The translations under genes and the position numbers were made by a program. The notes beneath the pieces are model-generated. The model was not told the DNA's origin and did not search any database. It saw only the letters and a program-made list of their open reading frames with translations. DNA of 64,000 nt from Paenibacillus sp. S150. GTDB lineage: Bacteria; Bacillota; Bacilli; Paenibacillales; Paenibacillaceae. The stretch lies in assembly GCF_019352175.1 (NCBI RefSeq), contig NZ_JACBYI010000014.1, forward strand, positions 1-64,000, written 5' to 3'. Position 1 is the first letter of the stretch, and each line of letters begins with the position of its first letter. Of this stretch, positions 16,020-25,279 are shown piece after piece.

Positions 16020-17038
16020 ACCGCATGACGGGCAAGGGATTTTCAAGGTCACGAGAAATCGGCATCGTTGTCCTGATGCTGGTGCTGGTTGTTGTGCTGG
16101 GAATAATCAGCGTCAATTCCGGCAAAATGAATCTCACGCCTGCGGAAGTGCTGAAGGTGCTGCTGGGCGAGGGAACGGAGCAGCAGAAGCTCATTGTTTT
16201 TGACTTCCGTCTGCCCCGGATTGTGCTGTCCATCCTGGTGGGCATCGGCATGGGTGCTTCAGGCTGCATCATGCAGAGTCTGCTTCGTAATGACATGGCC
16301 AGCCCGGGAACTCTCGGAATCAGCTCCGGCTCCGGACTGTTCGTGATTCTGGTCATCGCCGGTTTTTCTCTGGACGGCATGTCATCGGCTCTGCTCCTGC
16401 CAATTCTCTCTTTTGCAGGCGGGCTTACGGCGGCCTTGCTTATTTTTCTGCTGTCCTACAAGAGGGGCCGCGATATTTCGCCAACACGGCTGATCCTGAC
16501 CGGGGTGGCTGTGGGGAGCGGCTACAGTGCTTATACTTTGCTGATTACACTACGACTGGATCAGAATCAGATGGAATTTGCCCAGCGCTGGATGGCAGGC
16601 AGCTTATGGGGGGATGATTGGAAGTATCTGGCCGTATTGGGGCCATGGGTGTTGGTGCTGGTGGGTTATACACTGTACAAGTCCAGGATTCTTAACACCA
16701 TTCGTCTGGGAAATGATACGGCTACGGGTCTCGGGCTGGCAGTAAAGCCGGAATTTCTCGGATTGTCTATGGCAGCGGTCGCTCTGTCCTCCGGCAGCGT
16801 GGCATTAGGAGGCAATTTCTTCTTCGTGGGCATGATCAGCCCTCACCTGGCCCGAAAGCTGGTGGGCCCCAACCATAAGGTGATGCTGCCGGCGGCTTCC
16901 TTGGCAGGTGCGCTGATCGTGCTGCTTGCGGATACCATTACCCGGATTGTCAGCATGGGCAGCGATGTTCCCACTGGAATTATCATTACGCTGCTCAGTA
17001 CGCCATACTTCTTGTATTTGCTGGCTAAGTCGGATTAA
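16016..17038 (+). CDS. FecCD-family siderophore permease 2
   Basis: A 340-residue partner permease. Shared motifs include DFRLPRIVLSILVGIGMGAS, GISSGSGLFVI, and the ATPase-contact region FFVGMISPHLARKLVGPNHK. Gene order regulator-lipoprotein-permease-permease resembles btr-feuABC of B. subtilis. No ATPase gene follows, so the system must borrow a FhuC/YusV-like ATPase encoded elsewhere, as feuABC does. Confidence 0.87.
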   Translation: MNRMTGKGFSRSREIGIVVLMLVLVVVLGIISVNSGKMNLTPAEVLKVLLGEGTEQQKLIVFDFRLPRIVLSILVGIGMGASGCIMQSLLRNDMASPGTLGISSGSGLFVILVIAGFSLDGMSSALLLPILSFAGGLTAALLIFLLSYKRGRDISPTRLILTGVAVGSGYSAYTLLITLRLDQNQMEFAQRWMAGSLWGDDWKYLAVLGPWVLVLVGYTLYKSRILNTIRLGNDTATGLGLAVKPEFLGLSMAAVALSSGSVALGGNFFFVGMISPHLARKLVGPNHKVMLPAASLAGALIVLLADTITRIVSMGSDVPTGIIITLLSTPYFLYLLAKSD

Positions 17039-17181
17039 AGCCAGTTCTCCCAGCGGCTCACGGATGAGGCGCCGGACTGTAATGAAAGGTAGTTGTAGCA
17101 GGTTGGTCCGGGGGTTCAGCAGAGTCAACCGCATTGATCGCCGGCCGGCAAAAAGACCTTTCACGGCAGGAGCAGGAACGC

Positions 17182-17225
17182 ACGAAGCGGCAATTTCCCG
17201 AATAGACGGGGAATTGCCGCTTCGT
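17182..17225. terminator. Bidirectional hairpin between convergent genes
   Basis: A perfect 14-bp stem ACGAAGCGGCAATT/AATTGCCGCTTCGT extended by CCC/GGG. There is no T-run on either side, so function as an intrinsic terminator is uncertain, but the position between converging genes fits. Confidence 0.5.
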
Positions 17226-17310
17226 TGTGAGTTCACCCCAGCCGCCTGCTTCAATGGCATCATAGATTCTTTTGAATAATATGATTGTTTGCCATCCTCC
17301 CGCCTGAATA

Positions 17311-19587
17311 CTAGCGCCCCCCGTTGCCGCCGGAGAACAGCTTGCGGTATTGGCCGGGCGTGTGGCCGGTTTCCTTCTTGAACCGGCGGATGAAGTTGGG
17401 CGTGTCGAGATATCCGACCCGCTGAATGATGTCTTTAAGCGGGTCGTTGGTGGTGGTCAGGTCGGTAATGACGGCGGCCATCCGCTTTTGCCATACATAT
17501 TGCACGAAATTAATGCCCACCTTCTCCTTGAAGGAACGGCTGAAATAAGACATCGAAATGGAGTAATTGTACGAAATTTCCTCCAGGCTTAAGGAGTGGT
17601 CCATGTAATGGGCGTCGATGTACTGAATGATCTGGTCCATTAAGGAACGGGCTTCCTTCTCCTCCTTCCATTCCACCTGTTCGCAGACATGGGCGATCAG
17701 GTTCAGGCAGTGCCGGTACAGCTCGTCCAGCGAGGTAAAGACGAGCTGTACCGGCAGCTTGGCGCTTACATGCTCCACGCCGGCTTCGATGGCGGTCTTC
17801 ACGATCGTATTGACCATGTCGACGCTGATATAGCGTACGAACTTGACGGACAGCTCCGGCGTCCGCAGGTAGTCGACGGCTTCCTGCACCGTCTGCTCCG
17901 CCACCTCCCTGTTCCCCTGCTTCAAGCTTTGGGCCAGCATCAGCAGTACGTTCTTCGGCATCCAGCACGCTTCGTCGCTTACGGCGGGCAGCTTGCTGAA
18001 ATAAGTGATGGACCCGTTCCCGGGAGACAGCCGGGATTCATAAGCCGAGCAGGCTTCGATGAACGATTGGTTGAGCCTGTCCGGATTATCGTAGCAGGTA
18101 CCCACGCCGACTGCCGGGTGAAGCTGGTAATCGGCATGCAGAAGATCGTGCGCCGCCTGGACGATTCCGCGGAACTGGCGCTGCTCCTCCATGCATTCCA
18201 GCGTGCCGAAGCTGACGATCAGCGCGATCTGGTCCGGCTTCGGCAATTCCACGCAGTACACGCGCGCGTCGTACTCCGGAAACTCGACCTCGGACAGCAA
18301 CTGCTGCATCGCTTGCCATTCCTGGACGTTTTCGTGCTCCTCGGCGCCGTCCTGCCTGCCGATCAGCATTGCGAAGTGCCGGTTCCGGTTAAAGGAAACA
18401 TCGAGCGTCTGCAGCAGGTACGGCGGCAGGCTGCTGACGTTTCCGTGGCGCAGCAGCATCAGCAGCAGATGGTTGCGGGCGTACGGCTCCTGCAGGTCGG
18501 CCCGGTCGCTGTATTCCTGCAGAGCGGAGCGGATGCGTTCCAGCTCGTTGCCCGGGGAGGGCGCGCCGCCTGCGGGCTGTTCCTCCCTGTATTTGGAGTT
18601 CGCGAATTCGAACAGGCTGAAGATCGGATGGTATTGCCTGCGGGCGAGCAGCAGGGCAAACAGGGCGCCGAGCAGGACGACTGCCGAGAACAGCAGGATA
18701 ATGAAGCTGCGGATATGCAGGACGTTGCTGAAGAATTGGGAGCTCGGCATCAGCGTAACGTACTGCCAGCCGTTCTGGTCCGATTTTACGGAGACGACCG
18801 AATGGGCGACGCCGTTCAGCTGCACGCTGTGAATGCCCGGTTCCAGCGATACCAGGCGCTGCAGCTCCCCGCCGGGAAGCTCATCTTCCCGGTTGTTGTT
18901 CGCAGCCAGAATGCGGCCGCCGGAATCGACGATATAGGAAGAACCCTGATAGTTGCCCAGGATGGAGTCGATCAGGCCGGTTAGTTCGGATTCCTTGATC
19001 AAATACATCAGCGTGCCGTGCGGAGTCGGACTGTTCGGCGTGATGGGCACCAGGTAAGCCAGCATCGACTGGTTGAAGCCCGGTTTCCGGTTGAACAGGT
19101 CGGCCGGGCGCATTGTCGCGTAACGCAGTCCGTTCAAGTCTTCGACGATGGAATCGGTGCTCCAATTGCGGAAGTTGAACGTGCCTGAGAACACCTCGAG
19201 GCTGTTCATTCCGTCAGTGGAATAAATATTGGAATCGCCATGATAATAAAGGAACATCTCCCCGATAATCGGGCTTGTCGCCTTATAAAGCTTCAATGCG
19301 TCGGTGGCTTCGAGGACATAGTACGGATCGTGCACCCGATAGCGGGCAAGGCGTTCGTCGTAGGCGGCGTGTGAGGATATATCGTTAAGCTGCTTCATAT
19401 GGCTGTTCACGATTGTTTCGGTCTGAAGGAGCTGATTCAGGTGGGACTGCTCGATTTCCGCGCGCAGGTTGCTTGCGGCGTTATTGTAGATAAGCAATGT
19501 CAGACAGATGAGAGGTACGAGCAGAATAAGCAGATAAGATGACATATATCTCAGAAATAACCTGGACTTGAAATAATTCAGCTTCAT
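17311..19587 (-). CDS. Membrane-bound AraC-family regulator with extracellular sensor domain
   Basis: A 758-residue protein of the kind Paenibacillus places beside sugar ABC operons. Start ATG 19587 follows AGGGGG; an upstream in-frame extension lacks signals. A transmembrane helix (about 12-33) and a second (about 290-315) enclose a roughly 250-residue extracellular Cache-like sensor; a cytoplasmic linker follows, and the C-terminal 100 residues are an AraC helix-turn-helix (SLEEISYNYSISMSYFSRSF, then IIQRVGYLDTPNFIRRFKKE). Transcribed divergently from the Lpl-type transporter operon, which it probably activates when the sugar is sensed outside. Confidence 0.85.
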   Translation of the reverse strand: MKLNYFKSRLFLRYMSSYLLILLVPLICLTLLIYNNAASNLRAEIEQSHLNQLLQTETIVNSHMKQLNDISSHAAYDERLARYRVHDPYYVLEATDALKLYKATSPIIGEMFLYYHGDSNIYSTDGMNSLEVFSGTFNFRNWSTDSIVEDLNGLRYATMRPADLFNRKPGFNQSMLAYLVPITPNSPTPHGTLMYLIKESELTGLIDSILGNYQGSSYIVDSGGRILAANNNREDELPGGELQRLVSLEPGIHSVQLNGVAHSVVSVKSDQNGWQYVTLMPSSQFFSNVLHIRSFIILLFSAVVLLGALFALLLARRQYHPIFSLFEFANSKYREEQPAGGAPSPGNELERIRSALQEYSDRADLQEPYARNHLLLMLLRHGNVSSLPPYLLQTLDVSFNRNRHFAMLIGRQDGAEEHENVQEWQAMQQLLSEVEFPEYDARVYCVELPKPDQIALIVSFGTLECMEEQRQFRGIVQAAHDLLHADYQLHPAVGVGTCYDNPDRLNQSFIEACSAYESRLSPGNGSITYFSKLPAVSDEACWMPKNVLLMLAQSLKQGNREVAEQTVQEAVDYLRTPELSVKFVRYISVDMVNTIVKTAIEAGVEHVSAKLPVQLVFTSLDELYRHCLNLIAHVCEQVEWKEEKEARSLMDQIIQYIDAHYMDHSLSLEEISYNYSISMSYFSRSFKEKVGINFVQYVWQKRMAAVITDLTTTNDPLKDIIQRVGYLDTPNFIRRFKKETGHTPGQYRKLFSGGNGGR

Positions 19588-20181
19588 GCTTACCCCCTTG
19601 GCTTGCCAAAGAATTTTATGAATGCGCTTTATTTCTGGAAATGTAAAGCCAGTGTCCAAAAAAAATCAAGTCCGGATATGTTGTTTATGACGATAACCGT
19701 ACACCATTTACGCGCGCTTGAGAAGAGGCCCGGGTATGTCTTTTTTTACTTAACAGTGCTCCGCTCAAGCCTTCTGAGCCTTTCCGTTCCGCGCCGGAAC
19801 AGGCATGAAGCCGCCTCCGGTCTTATATTTTCGGGTTGCTCGAATGTAAAGGCGGCGTAAACGGAATGTCAAAAAAAACATAGCGCGGCACGGCGGGAGA
19901 AACGGAAACTTCGGAGGCCGATTTTTCCTTGTCATATTTTCTGACATATTTGGAGCATGCCATATTAACACTGTTTACCCGGCAGAGCGAAAATCACATG
20001 TTTACGGATAACCGGTCCTTCTGTAGACTACGGGTTAGCCGGGAAACACATAGAAGCATACCTGCTGCGGCTCTCTCTATCATTCCCATCACACATTGGA
20101 AGGCAAATCCTCCGAATTGGTGGCAGTATAGTTAACGTTAGCAGGAGGCTTACTCGAAACGGGAAAGGAGAGGGGCCCGAT
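19588..20181. other. Divergent intergenic region of the carbohydrate locus
   Basis: About 590 bases without a credible gene. It contains a GCCGCCT/AGGCGGC arm pair near 19810-19856 and ends in AAAGGAG before the first permease. Promoters for both directions should lie here, but no box was clear enough to name. Confidence 0.4.
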
Positions 20182-21162
20182 ATGGTACAAGGGAGCAGCA
20201 AAGCCGCATTAGATATGTCCCCCATACCTGCAAAACAGCAGGAGAAGAGGCGCGGGACAGGGAGGACGCTCAAAAAAATAGTTCGAAGCTGGCGGTTATA
20301 CGTCTTTATGGCTCCCGCATTGCTTACTGTTCTGATCTTTAACTACTTGCCGATGTACGGAATTCAAATCGCCTTCAAAAATTATGTTCCGGCCTTCGGA
20401 ATGGGCGGCAGCAAATGGGTAGGATTTGATCATTTTAGCCGTTTCTTCAATTCTTATTACTTCTGGGATTTACTGTGGAATACACTTAGCATCAGCCTTT
20501 ACGGCCTGGCGATAGGCTTTCCGCTGCCGATCCTGCTGGCCCTCGCCTTCAACGAGGTGCGCAACGGGGCGTTCAAAAAAACGGTTCAAACGGTAACCTA
20601 CGCACCCCATTTCATCTCGACTGTCGTGATGGCGGGGATGATCATTACGTTTTTGACCCCATCTTCGGGGATGATCATCAACCTGCTCGAAGCGCTCGGC
20701 ATTACGGCGCCTAACTTTCTGACTGATCCTCGCTGGTTCAAAACGATGTACGTCTTGTCCGATGTCTGGCAGACCACGGGCTGGGGCACCATCATTTACT
20801 TGGCGGCGTTGTCGGCCGTCGATCCGGGCCTGCATGAAGCGGCCATTCTCGACGGGGCGTCCAGGGTGCAGCGCATCTGGAACATCAACATTCCGGTGCT
20901 CGTTCCGACCATCACCATCCTGATGATTCTGAATGTCGGAAGTCTGCTCAGCGTCGGCTATGAAAAAATACTGCTGCTGCAGAACCCGCTGAACATGTCC
21001 TCATCGGACGTCATTGCCACCTCCGTTTACCGCACCGGTCTGCTGGAGGCGCAATACAGCTATTCCACGGCCGTCGGCTTGTTCAACTCGGTCGTTAACG
21101 CCGTCATGCTGATTGTCGTCAATCAAATCGTCCGGCGGACAAGCGAGAACAGCCTTTGGTAG
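20182..21162 (+). CDS. Sugar ABC transporter permease, LplB type
   Basis: A 326-residue permease with six predicted membrane segments after a charged N-terminus of about 35 residues. The first periplasmic stretch PMYGIQIAFKNYVPAFGMGG and the coupling loop EAAILDGASRVQRIWNINIP are typical of the LplB family of carbohydrate uptake (CUT1) permeases. AAAGGAG lies ahead of ATG 20182. First gene of the operon, 27 bases ahead of its partner. Confidence 0.88.
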   Translation: MVQGSSKAALDMSPIPAKQQEKRRGTGRTLKKIVRSWRLYVFMAPALLTVLIFNYLPMYGIQIAFKNYVPAFGMGGSKWVGFDHFSRFFNSYYFWDLLWNTLSISLYGLAIGFPLPILLALAFNEVRNGAFKKTVQTVTYAPHFISTVVMAGMIITFLTPSSGMIINLLEALGITAPNFLTDPRWFKTMYVLSDVWQTTGWGTIIYLAALSAVDPGLHEAAILDGASRVQRIWNINIPVLVPTITILMILNVGSLLSVGYEKILLLQNPLNMSSSDVIATSVYRTGLLEAQYSYSTAVGLFNSVVNAVMLIVVNQIVRRTSENSLW

Positions 21163-21189
21163 AAGGCGGAAGAAGGGAGTGATGCAACA

Positions 21190-22095
21190 ATGATACCGGC
21201 AATCAAGGAAACCAAAGGCGATAAAGTTTTTCTGGCGATCGTGTATTTCGTCCTCATTCTGGCGCTGGCCGCCGTCGCCTATCCGCTAATCTATATTTTG
21301 AGCGCTTCCATCAGCAATCCGAACGTCGTGGCGTCCGGCGAGATGTGGCTCTTTCCGAAAGAAATTACGTTTGAAGGCTACAACCGGGTATTCGATGACC
21401 CCGCTATCTGGAACGGCTACCTCAATACCATTATTTACACGGCTGCCGGCACGGCCGTCAATCTCGCGGTCACCCTGCCGGCCGCTTACGCGATGAGCCG
21501 CAGGGATATGATCGGACGCAATCTGTTTATGGGACTGTTCATGGTCACCATGTTCTTCAGCGGCGGGCTGGTCCCGACTTATCTGGTAGTCAAAGATCTC
21601 GGCCTTGTCAACAGCATGTGGGCGCTTATCCTGCCGGCAGCTACGTCGGTATGGAACCTGATCGTCTGCCGCACCTTCTTCCAGTCCTCAATGCCGAAGG
21701 AACTGCAGGAGGCGGCGGAAATCGACGGATGCAGCGACTTCCAGCTGTTCTTCCGGATCGTCCTGCCGCTGTCGACGGCGCTGATCGCCGTCATGGCCCT
21801 GTTCTTCGGGGTCGGGCACTGGAACAACTATTTCTCCGCCATGATTTATTTGAATGACCAGGCCAAATATCCGCTGCAGCTGGTGCTGCGCCAGATTCTC
21901 GTGCTGCAGCAGATGTCGGCGCAATCCGGAGCCATCAATGCGGACATGGCGTCCTCGCTCAACAACAAGGCGGAAGTAGCCGCACTTGTGAAATACGCGG
22001 TCATTATCGTATCCACGCTGCCGGTTATCGCGCTCTATCCGTTCCTGCAGCGGTATTTCGTCCAGGGTGTCATGATCGGTTCCGTCAAGGGATGA
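21190..22095 (+). CDS. Sugar ABC transporter permease, LplC/YtcP type
   Basis: A 301-residue CUT1 permease, partner of the preceding gene. It shows YPLIYILSASISNPNVVASG near the N-terminus and the coupling loop ELQEAAEIDGCSDFQLFFRI. The C-terminal PFLQRYFVQGVMIGSVKG is the standard family ending. No ATPase is encoded in the operon; Lpl-type systems commonly share a general MsmX-like ATPase. Confidence 0.88.
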   Translation: MIPAIKETKGDKVFLAIVYFVLILALAAVAYPLIYILSASISNPNVVASGEMWLFPKEITFEGYNRVFDDPAIWNGYLNTIIYTAAGTAVNLAVTLPAAYAMSRRDMIGRNLFMGLFMVTMFFSGGLVPTYLVVKDLGLVNSMWALILPAATSVWNLIVCRTFFQSSMPKELQEAAEIDGCSDFQLFFRIVLPLSTALIAVMALFFGVGHWNNYFSAMIYLNDQAKYPLQLVLRQILVLQQMSAQSGAINADMASSLNNKAEVAALVKYAVIIVSTLPVIALYPFLQRYFVQGVMIGSVKG

Positions 22096-22160
22096 TCTTG
22101 CCATAGCATTATCGCTACGCCGCTTGTTCTGCCAAGCCATTATTTAAGGGAGGATTGTCT

Positions 22161-23783
22161 ATGAAGAAGGGTCACAAAAAGGGGGCGGCCGTATTATCGG
22201 CACTGCTGGCGTTTTCCATGCTGGCTTCCGCCTGTTCGTCCGGCAACGAGGGGTCGGGCAATGCGCCGGCTTCGGACAGCAGCACTGAAGGGGCAAACAC
22301 GGTGAGCAAGGACGGGTTCCCGATCGTTCAGGAACAGATCACGCTCAGCATGCTGGCTCCCAGCGCCGAGATGGCGAATTGGAGCTCGATGCCTACGGTT
22401 CTGGCGATGGAGGAGCTCTCCAACATCAAGGTGGAGTTCCAGACCGCGCCGATCGACAGCTTCCCGACGAAGAAGAATCTGACGTTCGCCAGCGGGGAAC
22501 TGCCGGACATGCTGTATGCCGCCGATTTGACGCCCGCGGAGCAGGTGAGCTACGGCACGCAGGGCCTGTTGCTTCCGCTTGAGGACCTGATCGACGAATA
22601 CGCGCCGAATCTGAAGGCGGTGCTGGACGCCAATCCGGATGTCCGCAAATCGATCACGACGACGGACGGCCATATTTACGCGCTTCCTTATATCGATACG
22701 ACAGCCGTCTGGTACCGCGGGCCGATGTGGTATAACGGCAAATTCCTGGAAGCGCTCGGCGCCGGCGAGCCGACAACGACGGAAGAGCTGTACCAATACT
22801 TGAAACGGGTCAAGGAAGAAGACCCGAACGGCAACGGAGAGGCTGACGAAATTCCGCTCACTTCCGTCAAGCTGGACGACCTGCGGATGTTCTTCCTCGG
22901 CTTCTGGGGCATTTACAACGAGGTATATTACGCGGATAAGGACGGCGGAGTGCATTACACGCCGCAGGAGGAAGGCTACAAAGGGTACTTGACATTCCTG
23001 AACCGGCTGTGGGAAGAGAACCTGCTCGACCACGAGACGTTCTCGCAAACGGATGACATGAAGAAAGCCAAGGGCGGCAAAAACCAGATCGCTCTCTTCA
23101 GCGACTATCATCCTTATTTCACACTAGGCGGGGAACCGCGGACAACCGATCCGCTGATGACGCCGGTCAGCAGCGAAATCGCCGGCACGCCCGTATACGG
23201 CAAGCATCCCGGTATTTCATCCAACGGCAACTTCGCTATCACTTCCAGCAACCAGCATCCGGAAGCGACGATGCGCTGGATCGACTATCAGTACAGCTAT
23301 GAAGGCGCGACCCTCTGGATCCAAGGTCCGGAAGGGCTGATGTGGGAATATGTGGACGAGGCGAATAAAGTGAAGGCGTTCAAGGAAGTGCCGGGCGGCG
23401 GCGACCGCGAGGAGTACCGCGCGACGCTGACGCCGAACTACGGCATCGTGACACCGGGTGTCAATATTCCCGAGTTGACGAACGGCCTGCGCTCGGAGCT
23501 TGACGACTGGATCATCGAGCAGAACGAAGAGAAGCTGGTGCCGATTGCCAAATCGCCGTTCCCGCGCGTGTACCTCGACAACGACCAGCAAACGGATGTA
23601 TCGGCCCTGATGTCCGACCTGGATACTTACGTCAAGCAGATGGAAGCCAAATTCGTAACGGGAGCGGAGCCGCTGGAGAATTGGGACGCTTATGTCAGCC
23701 AGCTGAAGAAGATGGGCAGCGACCGCATCGTGGAGATTTATCAGGCAGCCTATGACCAATGGGATAACGAAAACGCGAATTGA
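22161..23783 (+). CDS. Sugar-binding lipoprotein, LplA type
   Basis: A lipoprotein of about 540 residues. ATG 22161 follows AGGGAGG by 7 bases. The signal peptide ends in a lipobox LASAC, then a low-complexity linker rich in Gly, Ser and Asn. The mature protein has the family 1 extracellular binding fold, for example GELPDMLYAADLTPAEQVSY, GHIYALPYIDT and the C-terminal repeat YVKQMEAKF. Long binding proteins of this class bind oligosaccharides. Given the downstream GH29 and GH18 enzymes, the ligand may be a fucosylated oligosaccharide or glycopeptide; this is inferred. Confidence 0.86.
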   Translation: MKKGHKKGAAVLSALLAFSMLASACSSGNEGSGNAPASDSSTEGANTVSKDGFPIVQEQITLSMLAPSAEMANWSSMPTVLAMEELSNIKVEFQTAPIDSFPTKKNLTFASGELPDMLYAADLTPAEQVSYGTQGLLLPLEDLIDEYAPNLKAVLDANPDVRKSITTTDGHIYALPYIDTTAVWYRGPMWYNGKFLEALGAGEPTTTEELYQYLKRVKEEDPNGNGEADEIPLTSVKLDDLRMFFLGFWGIYNEVYYADKDGGVHYTPQEEGYKGYLTFLNRLWEENLLDHETFSQTDDMKKAKGGKNQIALFSDYHPYFTLGGEPRTTDPLMTPVSSEIAGTPVYGKHPGISSNGNFAITSSNQHPEATMRWIDYQYSYEGATLWIQGPEGLMWEYVDEANKVKAFKEVPGGGDREEYRATLTPNYGIVTPGVNIPELTNGLRSELDDWIIEQNEEKLVPIAKSPFPRVYLDNDQQTDVSALMSDLDTYVKQMEAKFVTGAEPLENWDAYVSQLKKMGSDRIVEIYQAAYDQWDNENAN

Positions 23784-23855
23784 CAAGTAGGGAGAAGTGG
23801 CTGATTCCTGCCGGAGCAGGAGGGATCGGCCCTTTCTATGAGGAGGAGAAACGTT

Positions 23856-25241
23856 GTGGCGGAAACCAAAGACAAGGCGCCGGAGCAGGAGCTGGCCGTG
23901 CACGGAGGCGTGCATAATTACAGCAGCGAGCAGGACTGGGTGAAGCCGGAGGCCCCGCTTCTTCTGGAGCGGCTGGAATGGTTCAAGGATCAGAAGCTCG
24001 GCCTGATGATGCATTGGGGGCCGTATTCCCAACTGGGCGTGGTGGAATCGTGGGCGCTCAGCGACGGCGACGCGGACTGGGCGCGGGACTGCATCGACTG
24101 GGGCGTGGAGGGAGAGGAGCTGAAGCGCGAATATTTCGGCCTGAACCGGACGTTCAACCCGATCCGTTTCCAGCCCGGGCTGTGGGCGGAGCTTGCGGCC
24201 GAGGGCGGCTTCAAATATTTGAATTTCACGACCAAGCACCACGACGGATTTTGCATGTGGGATACCCACACGACCGATTACCGGATTACGGGACCCGAAA
24301 CCCCGTTCCACCGCCATAAATACGCAGACATTTGCTGCCGGCTGTTCGACGCCTTCCGGGAAAAGGGGCTGGCGATTTCGGCCTACTTCTCCAAGGCGGA
24401 CTGGCATACGCCTTATTATTGGGCGCCGGGCATGGAGCGCGGCAGCCAGATGTGGCGGGGGCCGTCCTATGATCCGCGGCAGTACCCGTGGCTGTGGGAA
24501 AAGTTCGTGCAATTTACCCATGAGCAGATCATGGAGCTGATGACCCGGTACGGGCGCATCGACATGCTGTGGCTTGACGCCGGCTGGGTTAATGCGCGCC
24601 GGAACCAGGATATCCGGCTCGGCGAGGTGGTAGAGCGGGCACGCCGGATTCAGCCTTGGCTGCTTACGGCCGACCGCACGGTCGGCGGACCGTATGAAAA
24701 CCTGATTACGCCGGAGCAGACGCTGCCGGAGCAGCCGCTGAACGTGCCCTGGGAGAGCTGCATCACGATGGGCACGTCCTTCTCCTTCAACTATGAAGAC
24801 CGTTACAAATCCGTCCGTCAGCTGGTGCATCTGCTCGTGGAGATCGTGGCCAAGGGCGGCAACCTGGCGCTGAACGTCGGGCCCCAGCCGGACGGCCGGC
24901 TGCCCGCCGCTGCCATCCGGCGCATGAAGGGACTGGGCCAATGGCTGAAGGTTTACGGGGAAGCGATTTACGGAACGCGGGTGTGGGAGCCGTATGCCTC
25001 CGGCGCGGTGCGCTTCACCCGCAAGGGAGACGCCGGCTATGCAATCCGGCTGTACAAGGAGGGGGAGCGGGTCGAGGAAGAGCTGACGCTGCCGCTTGAA
25101 GCGGAGCCGGCTGCCGTCGATCTCGTCGGCGGGACGGCTAACCTCGATTTCCGCCGCTGCGAAGCGGGCATTGCCGTCCGGATTCCGGAAGCGGCGCGCG
25201 CCGGGGAGACGCCGGCCGCGCTGGCGCTTAGGATCAGATGA
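23856..25241 (+). CDS. Alpha-L-fucosidase, glycoside hydrolase family 29
   Basis: A GH29 enzyme of about 461 residues, hydrolysing alpha-L-fucosides with retention. Seen motifs: WFKDQKLGLMMHWGPYSQ, NFTTKHHDGFCMWDTHTTDY, the probable nucleophile Asp241 in IDMLWLDAGW, and GGNLALNVGPQPDGRLP at the end of the barrel. GTG 23856 is taken as start because AGGAGGAG lies 7 bases upstream; the earlier in-frame ATG is part of that site. No signal peptide, so it should work in the cytoplasm on imported material. The acid/base residue cannot be assigned, as usual in this family. Confidence 0.85.
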   Translation: MAETKDKAPEQELAVHGGVHNYSSEQDWVKPEAPLLLERLEWFKDQKLGLMMHWGPYSQLGVVESWALSDGDADWARDCIDWGVEGEELKREYFGLNRTFNPIRFQPGLWAELAAEGGFKYLNFTTKHHDGFCMWDTHTTDYRITGPETPFHRHKYADICCRLFDAFREKGLAISAYFSKADWHTPYYWAPGMERGSQMWRGPSYDPRQYPWLWEKFVQFTHEQIMELMTRYGRIDMLWLDAGWVNARRNQDIRLGEVVERARRIQPWLLTADRTVGGPYENLITPEQTLPEQPLNVPWESCITMGTSFSFNYEDRYKSVRQLVHLLVEIVAKGGNLALNVGPQPDGRLPAAAIRRMKGLGQWLKVYGEAIYGTRVWEPYASGAVRFTRKGDAGYAIRLYKEGERVEEELTLPLEAEPAAVDLVGGTANLDFRRCEAGIAVRIPEAARAGETPAALALRIR

Positions 25242-25279
25242 ACGGCAGCTAAACAGCGCATAGACGGGGAGGAATGACA

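Noticed and set aside
17689..18984. Plus-strand 431-codon frame opposite the AraC regulator
   Set aside because: Antisense shadow of the well-supported regulator gene; Gln/Arg/His-rich without motifs.
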